Shown here: positions 1 through 10,060 of the stretch, piece after piece | Layout: each line of letters begins with the position of its first letter | Numbering within the stretch: the stretch's first letter is position 1 | DNA from: Macadamia tetraphylla | Taxonomy: Eukaryota > Streptophyta > Magnoliopsida > Proteales > Proteaceae | Assembly (NCBI GenBank): GCA_022985045.1 | Contig: CM040970.1 | Span: forward strand, 42,581,587-42,645,586 | Reading direction: 5' to 3' | DNA: 64,000 nt | Notes under the pieces: generated by a model | The model's database searches: none | What the model was told of the DNA's origin: nothing | What the model saw: the letters and a program-made list of their open reading frames with translations, nothing else | Made by a program: the position numbers and the translations under genes

Positions 1-1138
1 AATTTACACATCAAATAAATTAATTTGAATATCATTTACAGTTATTAGTTTATTGGATATTGATTTTTTGTAAATGGTGGAGAAATCTGCACACCACACT
101 AATGGTTGTTCCTAAAAAAAAAGTTATCATTTACATAGAACCTATATATTTATCATCAGTGAAATAAATTAATAAAAAAATCTATGTGAGATGAAAACTA
201 TGATGTGGGAGGGTCCCCCCTCCCTCTTTTTCTTTTTTTATGATAGAGGGCATATAACTTACATTGGCAGCTAATGTGTAGAAAAATACATGAGAAGTCA
301 TTTTAATGGAGGGCATAGGAGAGTGTTGTACAAGCTGTACTCTTAAATATAAAACATTTTGATTTATTTTCATTGGAAAAAAAACCCTTTCAATATGGTG
401 TTCCCTATGTCGAGAGATAGGCGAACATGAAAAGACTATGTTACCCCCCCACTATGCATTGAAGATGCTCTCACATGCTCTCCCATTGATCTGCACGTTA
501 TTACAAGAACCACTGAAATGCTCTTTTGCCCTTTTCTCATATATTTTTATTTTAAGGATAGGATTCCATCCTACGCCATATGCAATTTCATGAGTTGAAA
601 AAATGTATTAAAAATAATAATATATGAATAATATATAAGACATTTTACAAGAGGTTTTTTTTATAAGGTGCAAGAGAATTGCTACAAAAATCTAAATCTT
701 AATAGGGATACTTGCATACAGTTTTAAATTTCAGCAATTTATTATCCTTTGATTTATTTTCGATAATTGAAAAATTATTGAACCCGAAAGAAAAAGGGGG
801 ATGGTGGGATTTGGTGTTAGGAGAAATTATGGCACTAGTTACTAGAAAGCCCGCAATTACAAATTTTAAATATAAATGATTGATATTTTGATTACTTCAA
901 TTCTGACTGTTTTTTTGGCTCGTTCTTTCTTTTAAAATTTTTTATTTTGTGTTTATAAATATAAATACTATAAGGGAAAATCTTAAAATCTCCATATTTT
1001 GAATGATTCTAGAATCCAAAATTTATAACTATAATAAATGAGTTGCCCCATTTCTTTTCTCCACCTTACAGTGCTGTTTCTTATGAAAGATTCTTTTTCC
1101 AATTAAGACTCCACCATTCAAAGTTCATTTGGGACTTT
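1..1138. other. AT-rich intergenic sequence
   Basis: No coding sequence or recognisable element is seen on either strand. The only open frames are short and of random composition. The stretch consists of A/T runs and scattered low-complexity sequence. Confidence 0.6.
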
Positions 1139-2517
1139 TTAGGATGTGTTTGGTTGTAAATTTATGGAGAATGATTTCAGTGAAACATGATTCTGATTTT
1201 TTAATTTGTTTGGTTGTAATGGAGGGTGATTCTACTTAGATGGATGTAAATCATTGGATTTACTTGTTAAAGGTAAAAGTGAATCATTCACCATTTCCTT
1301 CCTTGCTTGAGAAGAAGCACTGAACCTCAGGTGATTCTTCAACCCAAAAAAAAAAAAAACCCTCAAGTGATTATACTTAGATGAATGTACATACTTTTTT
1401 GGGTGATTTACATCAACATTCCTTGGCGTTTTCTTATATTACATCATCCTCCCTAAAATTTCATTTATTACATTTAAACTCATCCAAATTAACACTGTAA
1501 GAGAGGTGTTAGTTTTTTAAGTAGAAAAGATGAATTTACCCCTCCTCCTCGCTAAGAGGATCTGATCAACGTCACCGATCAATAGAAATTTACATTATTA
1601 ATGAACAGAGATTTATGGCCGAAGAATCGGAGCCTGTAAATCCTAGACAAGATCTAATCAACTTTTAAAGAAATATCTCAATCAATTGATCCAAAAAAAA
1701 TAATAATAAGTGTGCTAATTCATCAAGGGAGACCGAAAAATGAAACAAGCGTCAATCTGTTTTATGTTTTTTTCACCTTGAATGCATGGCGCGCTTTGCA
1801 TTCCATAAGCTGCAGGGTGCTTTATATCACTGATCAAGTGGATTGGAAGGAGTCATTCCATTTTCCTATCTCTGTCGTCCACAATGACTATATAAAACAA
1901 TTTAGGCACTTATGTCATCTCTTTCCAAAGCGGAACCCTACAACACAAACCAAAAAAGAATATGAAAGACTTGATAATTCCAATCCAGCTTCACAACGTA
2001 CAAACCGAAAAGATGGATACAATTACTTACTGATTAGGATAAGCAAACATATTTAAGAGATAAAAGCCTAAATTTTATGGAGGAGAAAAAAAAAATCAAT
2101 AAACAGAAAGAGTGAGCATTAAATCCTTTAAAGCTTTAAAATAGAGTTTTTGAGAGACATGCAACTAAAAGCAAAGATCTATCAAAATTAACCAACAAAT
2201 TAAAATTACAGAAGAAGTTGAGAGAGAAACTAGAAAGCAGGCAGATTAAATTGACAAGAAGAAGAAGAAGAAGAAGAAGAAGAAGAAGAAGAAGAAGAAG
2301 AAGAAGAAGAAGAAGAAGAGGGGTAAAATCGTCATTTTCATTAAAAAACTAACACCGTGGGTGTGTTTAAATATAATAAACTATTTTTTAAGAGGAAGAT
2401 GTAATATAGGCAAACGCCACAGACAGTTGATGTAAATCACCATACTTTTTTTTTTTTTTTTTCATTTTTTTTCTTTTATTTTTCTTTTATTTTATTTCTT
2501 GGCTACCAAACATGGCC
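1139..2517. mobile_element. Non-autonomous DNA transposon with long imperfect inverted repeats
   Basis: The two ends are inverted copies. The left end reads GGATGTGTTTGGTTG and the complement of the right end reads GCCATGTTTGGTAGCC. Further in, the block around 1395-1450 (gtgatttacatcaac, then tggcgttttcttatattacatc) is repeated inverted at about 2400-2445. The block around 1500-1550 (gtgttagttttttaa, then ttacccctc) is repeated inverted at about 2322-2360. No transposase is encoded. The 114-codon open frame at 1712-2056 lies in the unpaired middle and resembles nothing known to me. A target duplication is not clear, so the superfamily (hAT- or MULE-like) is undecided. Confidence 0.65.
2256..2319 (+). 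repeat. (AAG)n microsatellite
   Basis: About 21 nearly uninterrupted AAG units. It lies inside the element at 1139-2517, next to the start of its right inverted arm. Confidence 0.95.
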
Positions 2518-2590
2518 TCACTTGGGAAACTGATAGGAATATTGTTAGACCTCTGCAGTAGCTCGCACGTGCTGAGCGACTGAAGTGGGT

Positions 2591-2599
2591 GGGGGTGTC
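2591..2599 (+). repeat. 9-bp target-site duplication, left copy
   Basis: GGGGGTGTC abuts the left inverted repeat of the MULE-type element. The identical right copy is at 3806-3814. Confidence 0.85.
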
Positions 2600-3805
2600 G
2601 GATAAAAATCCTCTGTTGTTCTAATCGTCTATTTTTCATGTTTTGCTAGGTGCAGAACGCGACACGTGGACAGTCCATCACCAACGGTCAAGATTAAGAA
2701 TGTTGGTTGAAGCTACCAAAACCGGGTTGAGGTTTGTGAACCAGACCGAGATTTGTATGACCCAACCCAACCCGTTTCCTCCTCTCTTCTTCTTATTCAC
2801 TCTATGTTATCTCTCTCATTCCCTTAAAATCCGTTTCCTCCTCTCTTCTTCTTCTTCTTCTTCTTTTCCTCGGGGCTAGTAACTACATACTTTCCATCAG
2901 ACCAGGCCAGTGAGCCGCTCGTCATAGTTGAGCTCCCAGGGGAAAGCTTGACGGCGTGGCCTTTACCCTCACCAAAAAGCTCAACTTTTGACCCACTCTC
3001 CGAATACTAGCTTCTCAGTCGCACCGTCACCGTGGTCCCACTCGGAGGCTTCACCGTTAATTCATATACCGATTTAGGTTCCCCACGTCGTCACCGTCCG
3101 ATGAAGTGTGTCGACATCCTCGTTCGCTCGCTCGCGCTTCGCCTCGTTATGTCGCCTAACCGCTGGAATACCACCGTCAACGATGGGTAGTTGAGTCCGA
3201 CGCAAACCCGACGCCTATCCCTCTCGGCCACGCCGCAAGATGTTCAATCCGGTGCTATCACGTATGGTTTCAGATCTCCGGTGACTCGGTTTGGCCCTCG
3301 CCGAGAACGATGCCACCATCGGGCCTTGGACCCCGATGGGTTCCTCAAGGTGATTGTCGCCGCCTCCTTCTCGCCATTCTTAGTTCCATGTTGGCGCTTG
3401 ATGTATCTTCGTATCTCATTGCCCGGAAGCCGATTGCGGTTGCAAGCAACATGTGGCGCGCCACCAAACCTTCACCATTGAAGACGCCTTGGCCAATATC
3501 ATCCCAACCCTCCACCTTCCTCATCACGCCCCTTTGGCGCTATGGAGTTGATCCTCCGCGAGAGGAGGAAACGGATTTTAAGGGAATGAGAGAGATAACA
3601 GAGAGTGAATAAGAAGAAGAGAGGAGGAAACGGGTTGGGTTGGGTCATATAAATCTCAGTCTGGTTCACAAACCTCAACTCGGTTTTGGTAGCTTCAACC
3701 AATCTTCTTAATCTTGACCGTTGGTGATGGACTGTCCACGTGTCGCGTTCTGCACTAGCAAAACATGGAAAATCAGACGATTTGAACAACAGAGGATTTT
3801 TATCC
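2600..3805. mobile_element. MULE-type non-autonomous transposon (Pack-MULE candidate)
   Basis: The terminal inverted repeats run 2600-2845 and 3560-3805, both 246 bp and well over 90% identical by eye. They start GGATAAAAATCCTCTG. The 9-bp sequence GGGGGTGTC flanks the element directly at 2591-2599 and 3806-3814. Long inverted repeats plus a 9-bp target duplication are the hallmark of Mutator-like elements. The 714-bp interior (2846-3559) is much richer in G and C than the surroundings and looks like former coding sequence. It has long but broken open stretches and no MULE transposase. That is the usual appearance of a captured host-gene fragment, but I could not identify the source gene. The element ends just upstream of the promoter of the next gene. 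Confidence 0.85.
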
Positions 3806-3814
3806 GGGGGTGTC
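3806..3814 (+). repeat. 9-bp target-site duplication, right copy
   Basis: GGGGGTGTC abuts the right inverted repeat and is identical to 2591-2599. Confidence 0.85.
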
Positions 3815-3815
3815 G

Positions 3816-4099
3816 CCCCACCTAAAAAAGGGTGAGGTGCGCAGCGTGACACGCGGCGTAAACTAAGAAGTCATACGTACAGAAACCGCGTGGAAAACCA
3901 CGATAAGAGTATCAGACTTTGCGGAAACCCTAGGCAAAGAGAGCAGCTGAGCCAGAAGGTAGAGATATACCTTCTCCCTTCTTCCTTCCCTCGTTCGTTT
4001 CTCTCTCCTTCTCCCTCTCCCTCTCCCTCTCCCTCTGTCTGTGTTGACTCCTCGAACCCATGGTCTCTCCGGGTTCCTTCATCGTCCACCACCACTAAG
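3816..4099 (+). promoter_or_regulatory. Promoter-proximal region and first non-coding exon of the RS-rich protein gene
   Basis: A telo-box (AAACCCTA) lies at about 3925-3932, with a GATAAGA-type box just upstream at about 3902. Telo-boxes are common near the start of plant housekeeping genes. A pyrimidine-rich run with (CTCCCT)n at about 4004-4038 follows, typical of plant 5' leaders. The leader exon appears to end at 4099 (CTAAG|GTAAAT). The exact transcription start cannot be read from sequence. No clear TATA box is visible. Confidence 0.5.
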
Positions 4100-5315
4100 G
4101 TAAATGGGATTGTCTGCGTCTTCGCCACCTCTTTTTTATGTTCTTTTTGTTTCTTGATCCGTTTTACCGATTATTGACCTCATAAGAATCTTCCGGCGTT
4201 TGTTTGGATATAATTCATGCCGATCTGGTCATTGGTGATTCCGATCTTGCTCCTGATGTCTGGTAGTTTTTCTTCCGGTGTTTATTTCGATGCAATTCAT
4301 GTGAATCTGGTGGTTTGTGATTCCGATCTTGCACCTGATGTCTGGTAGCATTTCAATCAGACAAATTTTTTTTATGGGTTGTGGTAGCTAGGTTGATTGC
4401 GACTGCGGTTTTGGCTGTTTACTCTGAATTTGACAGCATGGAGGATTGTCTTGCAGAAAGATCTAACCTGGTGGATTAGATTCGATAAGATCTGGGAGGG
4501 TTTCTTGGTCAATTTGAAGTCAAAGGCAAATTGGACTTGTAATTTCTGGTGCTCCATGTGTAAGATCGTTATGATCTGCGGATCCATGAAATTAATCGAT
4601 GAAGATTTGTTTTCTTTTAGTTCCTCAGATTAGGTAGTTGTAGATGTGTGTTTTCTAGGTTTTCTGCAGTGAAGCGACTTCTATGGCTTAATTGGGAGGC
4701 TTACCCAGTATGTATATCAGATCTTTGTTCCATCAGTGCCACTTGACTTGGACCAGCTAGTTCTAGATGTTTGTTTTCTAGGTCTGCTTCGCAGGGAGCA
4801 ACTTTTATGGGATAATAATAATTTGGAGGCTTAAACATTCATTTGGGAGGTTGTTTGCTTCTTAGGTAGAGAAGTTGCAATTATAAGGAGTGGTTTTGAT
4901 TGCCGGTAACACGGTGTTTGTGTAAAAAAATACAGCAGATGTTGAGTTCTTAACATCTTTATGTCACTTCCCCTCCAAAGGTTTTTGTGAAAATGATTTT
5001 TTTTTTTTTTTTTTATCACAAACGGACATTGTTGTATTGTATAAGATGCCATTTGGTTGGGTTTCATTACGGTAGTGAGTATGTGTGTTGTTTATTTTTG
5101 TTACTAGATGTTGCCTTAGTGTTGAAGTATGTAAAATTTTACGGATGTTTTTAAATCGTATGTGATCTGAAACTTTTGGTTATCAACCTGTCACTGCAAA
5201 TTCCCCAATGGTTTTCTCAAGATTTTTAATTTGCCCGAATTTTGCTTGATTGCGTTGCATCAGATTAAAGTCAAACAGCATAACTAACATGTATTTCTCT
5301 CTCTTTCTTCTCCAG
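4100..5315 (+). other. 5'UTR intron of the RS-rich protein gene
   Basis: Inferred from a good donor (AAG|GTAAAT at 4099/4100) and an acceptor with a pyrimidine tract (TTCTCCAG|GGTTTA at 5315/5316). No coding sequence lies in the 1.2-kb interval. Long first introns in the leader are frequent in plant housekeeping genes and often enhance expression. Confidence 0.5.
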
Positions 5316-5391
5316 GGTTTACTGGATTCGTCTATTCTGCACTTTAACGACCTGCAAAGCCGTTTAGGATACTTCCAATTGTCCTTTCATA

Positions 5392-5432
5392 ATGGTTAGA
5401 AATCAATGCAAGATTACGAGATATTGAATTGA
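5392..5432 (+). promoter_or_regulatory. Two overlapping short upstream ORFs in the leader
   Basis: An 11-codon ORF (5392-5427) and an 8-codon ORF (5406-5432) lie in the second leader exon in different frames, upstream of the main ATG at 5593. They could lower translation of the main frame. No evidence of peptide conservation can be read here. Confidence 0.4.
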
Positions 5433-5592
5433 GTTTCTTTGGCAACGGACAAGATTAATCTGATCTGTTGTAGGGATTTTGGAGGAACATCAACAAGAAA
5501 CAGATACAAGAAGCGTGGACTTTTCTCGTTTGAAAATCAAATTGTTTCATATTAGAGTTTTATTTTATCTAGTCTTAGAGGAGCTTGAAGTC

Positions 5593-8500
5593 ATGCCAGT
5601 TTCAGGATATGAAGAGGTGTTTATTTCCTAACTAAAATATTGCTAAGTAACATTAGGGGCGTCTACATAATTCTATTTCATTGAATATTGATTATTCAAT
5701 TTTCTATTGGCAGCCTGGGTTTAAACCCCTCGGTTGGCATCCTAGTGATTCTATTGCAGGTGTGCCCATCAAGAAAAGAAGGTTCCCATTTGTTGTGTCT
5801 CAGTCACCTCCTCAGACACAGTCATCACAGGCAGTGGAACCTGGTCAAACAGAGAAAGAACATTCTGATGTAAAGGCAGAGTCATCTTCAAATGAAGGTG
5901 ATGCAAGGGATGTTTCTGGGATTTCTGGTACAACCAGAAGTTATTCCCTGGAAGAAAAGGGTAAATCTTCTGCTGATAGTAATGTTAACTCTGTTGAAAG
6001 TAAGGTTAATCTTCAGGTTAATCTTCCTGGATTTGGTCTTGGGGAACCAACTTATGCTGTGGCCTCAGGTTCTGGTGCTGAAAAGAGCAACAAACAGGAA
6101 GTTACGGCTGCTGATAGGCCAGTCTACCCAAAAATTCCAGAAAATGCTGAACAACAGTTGGTACAAAAGGGAACTACTATGCTGGGAATTGTGGAAGGAG
6201 CAAGTGGGAAGGAGAAACTTGAGAGCAATAATGGTTTTGAACTTCTGAATTCTTCAGGAAATTCTGAATTACCATTAGTGCCAAAGGAACCAACTATTTC
6301 AGCTTTGACAGGTCTAGACAGCCATGGGAGCTGTGGAAAGCAAGAACTTATCGATCCATGTTCGTTGAACTTGACTTTGGCCAAGGCAGACCCTGATGTA
6401 AAGAATAGAAGAAATGTTTCTGAGTCGGCGATTGGTGGTACTCTTCCACCTGCTAACAGGTCACATTGGGATTTGAATACTATGATGGACACATGGGAGG
6501 ATTCCATGAATGATGCATCCACTTCTCACAAATTACGTGGTGCTGATGGGTCAGATGGAGCTGCCATACTTGGTATTGAGCCTGTAGTATCTTCGGCTGT
6601 AATGGTTTTTGGGGAACCTGAAAGCAGCAGTGGTGTTACTCTAGGGAAAGACATTCTTGACAAAAATGAATACAAGTCTAAGCTTCGCAGCTTCTCCAAC
6701 CCTCATAATAAACAAATTATATCTGATGATCTTCTTAATCTCTGCCTTAGTCCATCTGGTCTCCTCAAGTCAAACTTCAGTCGAGAACAGTATTGTATGC
6801 CAAGGAAAATAGATTCAATGGGAGTAGAAACTAACTTGAAATTATCTGAAACAGTGGTGTCATCAGCCAGAAAATTTAAAATGGTTGGTAGAATTGTAAA
6901 GTCTGAGCCATTTGATGAGGTGAACAAGCAGGATTTTAGGGCTGCAAACGCAAGCTCTGTGAAAATTTCAGATACTAGAATTGTAAAATCTGAACCATTG
7001 GAAGATCACAGCCAAGAATCCCTCAAATCATTGAAGACCAGGAATATGAAATTGGTAGATGATGGGTATGTAAAGTCTGAGCCAGTATACAAAAATTATC
7101 AAGGAGTCCTCAAACCAGCGGAAGAAATACAAAGCCAATTAAAGCAGGCAACATGCACTGCAGGTGTGCCTATAATAGAGGCTGGATTGCACTTTTCAGA
7201 AATTCCAGTGGGAGAAATGCAAAGCCAAGTAGAGCAGGCAACATGCACTGCAGGTATGCCTATAATTCAGAATGGATTGCACTGTTCAGAACTTCCTACC
7301 TGTAGAATGGAAACATATGGTACTGGGCGGTTATTGGGTCCTTCGGAGTCTCATGCTTATGCAGTGGATATTCCCAGGAGTGCAGAGGTTTCCTGCGAGT
7401 TAGATTTACCTTCTTGTACAAACGAAACACCTGTCAAAGGTGATGTAACACTGGAAGCATGTGGAAGTTATGGTGGAGTCAATTCTGATGTGGCTTCTGA
7501 ATCTGTTGGTAATGATGCCAAGGAATCAAAGACAGGAGTTGTTATGATAGCTACTTCAGAAACGAAAGCTTCAGGTGGTATTGATCTGGAATCTTCCAGA
7601 TTAAAATTGACTCATGAGCTTCGCCCAGATTCATATCAGCATGGTGAGGTAGCTGATAGTGATGAGGAAAAGATCAACATTTCTACGGATATGCTGGAGG
7701 ATGATTCTTATGATACTGGCGATGAATCAGATGGTAGTCATGCAATGGGTGTTACCAGTGTAGAAGATAAACAACATCGGGTAGAAGATGATTTTGAAGA
7801 TGGTGAGGTTCGAGAACCATTGTTGCATGAAGGTGGTGAGTGTGAGGAAAAAGAAAAAGAGCATATTGATTATGGAGAGTCTGAAAATAAGGATGCCAGC
7901 ATGTGTGGTGATCATGTCTCTACATCCACTGGTGAGGACAGAAGTGCTAAAATAGAAGAAAATGGTGAGTCAAATAATGCTTTTTGTGGAGGAGAGTGCA
8001 ACAACAGCTTGCTTAATGAAACAAATGATCAAGACGCGGGCAAAGTTGCAACATCACAAGAATCATTGGGAGTCAGAATGCCACATACTGAATCTGATGA
8101 GAAGGTAACAATTAGAGCTGCTAGACGAGAAATACTAAATTGTTCAGGAAGGGAAGATGGGTCGATGGGTCATGAGGGGGATCTAACATCCAATCATGCA
8201 CTTTGTGATTGCCAGGGGACTGCCACAGGTGATGTTCAATCTGATGCCATAAGCCAACAGCAGCATGTCAAAGGAGCTGATCCAGGTGAAATTAATCATT
8301 TGGTTTTGCCAAAGGCAGATCCATCAATTGATGGTGATGAAGCAACTAAAGATGCCAATGGTAGAGGCACCAGAAGGCGCATTATAAATTTGCCTCGAGC
8401 TTCAAATGGGTCATCTTCAAGTAGACTGAGAACTATTCCCGGCAGGTCGTTGCCATCACTAATTGAAAAGGAAATTTATACTGATGTAGTACTCAAGGGT

Positions 8501-9971
8501 GATAAAATACATGGTCAAGGGAATAGGTGATTAATCTTGTTGTTTTCTAACTATTTCTTCAGCCTCTTGGTTAGGTGGACTGAAATTTAACTATTTGTGC
8601 TAATTGTTTCAGAGATGAAAGCTACAATGATGGAGCTCGCAAGTTTGAAAGAGAGAGGAATCAAGATCAGGCAGTTGGAAACTCTGGATCTGATTTTCTG
8701 CATTGCAGAGGAAGGGTTGACAATCGGTTGGACACGCTACATGGCGATTGGGATTCTGACCATGACTTTGGTTCAGAACACTACAATGGTCCGATTGGTC
8801 TTCGACTACCTAGACCTAAAAATGCAGTTGCAGTTGCTGCTGCTAAGTTTGAGTGCAATGGCCTCATTGTTGCCCCTGATGGTACTGTTGTAGGTTCTGG
8901 CAGGGGAGGGAGGAAACCCTTGAATGATGATTTATCAGTTTTTTGTCATCCATTATCTAGGAGACGGTCACCTGTTGGTAGAGGAGGTCCTGGTACACAT
9001 GTGGTTCGCAGACCAACTAGAGATGTGAGCCCCGATAGATGCACTAGTGGATTGAGACATGAAGAGAAATATTTGAGGGGTATGCCGGAAGACATCTTGG
9101 ATCCTGTATTTTCACATTCCCAACCTCAATATGATCGAGTGGATCCTTTTCTGATGGGGGGCAGAAGCTTTTCACCTGTTCACAGGAGGGTTCCTCCTCG
9201 TGTGCCTCGAATTCGGTCAAAATCTCCTCCAAGATCCAGATCTCCTGGTCCATGGTCATCTCCTAGACGATCTCCTGATGGTTTTGATGGACACCCCGCA
9301 ATGACTCGTCGTAGATCTCCACCAGTATACAGGATGGACAGGATGAGATCTCCTCATCAACGTCCTTGTTTTGCTGATGATATAGTGGGTAGAAGGCATG
9401 GTTCTCCCCCCTACATGTCTCGACTACCTAATGAGATAAGGGAGATGGGTTCTTCTAGAGAGAATGAGCATCCAGGCCATTCATATCAAATAGGAGCCCA
9501 TCTGGCAGGGGCAGGGGCAGGGGTTTGCCTAGAAACAATAGGAGATTTGATATGATTGATCCTCGAGAAAGAATAGAGGCTGATGAGTACTTTGGTGGGC
9601 CTATGCGCTCCGGACGATTTCATGAACTAGGAGGTGAAGGTGTTGACGAGAGGAGGAAGTGCAATGAGAGGCGTGGACCTATTCGTTCTTTTAGGCCTCC
9701 ATACAATGACAATCATGTTGAGAACTTCCGATTTCATTTTGAGGATGGTCCTAGGCCTAATCAGCCCTGTCCAGAAGCTGACACTGAGTTTCATGAAAGA
9801 GGCAGCTTTAGGGAAAGAGAATTTGATAGGCGACTTAAATTCCGTCCAGGTAATATGCATAGAAGAACAAGAAGTATTGAAGAACAAGAAGAAAATTACA
9901 GGCATGGTGGACAGGGCTGGAATGATGCTGGTTTTGATGATGTTGCTCGGGTGAAAAGAAGAAGATTTTGA
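5593..9971 (+). CDS. Large arginine/serine-rich plant nuclear protein of unknown function
   Basis: Three coding exons are read: 5593-5616, 5714-8526 and 8613-9971, about 1,400 residues. The start is the ATG at 5593 (MPVSGYEE). It splices in phase into the long exon, whose first residues carry GVPIKKRRF, a basic nuclear-localisation-like motif at residues 24-32. The middle is acidic, Ser/Gly/Glu-rich and low in complexity. It holds three VKSEP motifs (6896, 6983, 7070), which match the SUMO consensus, and a 30-residue tandem repeat (7124-7303). An acidic DGEVREPL stretch lies near 7800. The C-terminal third is basic, with RS/SP-rich runs (about 9180-9350) and RGRGRG, and ends in KRRRF. The intron 8527-8612 uses AATAG|GTGATT and TTTCAG|AGATG. 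One base appears to be missing near 9475, so the frame shifts there. I know no assigned function. An RNA-processing or chromatin role is only a guess from composition. Confidence 0.8.
7124..7303 (+). repeat. 90-bp in-frame tandem duplication in coding sequence
   Basis: Two adjacent 90-nt copies (7124-7213 and 7214-7303) encode two 30-residue units sharing QATCTAG and PII-GLH-SE. The copies differ at several codons, so the duplication is not very recent. Length and frame are preserved. Confidence 0.85.
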
Positions 9972-10060
9972 TCATGTTCATTTTTGTCTGTTATGATAAT
10001 TAAATTATCCGCAAGTGGTGGTATAATAAAAGCTTAATGTGTCTGTCCTGCAATTCTGTG
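9972..10060 (+). terminator. Probable 3'UTR and poly(A) signal region
   Basis: A/T-rich sequence follows the stop, with an AATAAA at about 10025. The true cleavage site cannot be set from sequence alone. Confidence 0.4.

Noticed and set aside
1712..2056. 114-codon open frame
   Set aside because: It lies in the unpaired middle of a transposon-like element and resembles no known protein.
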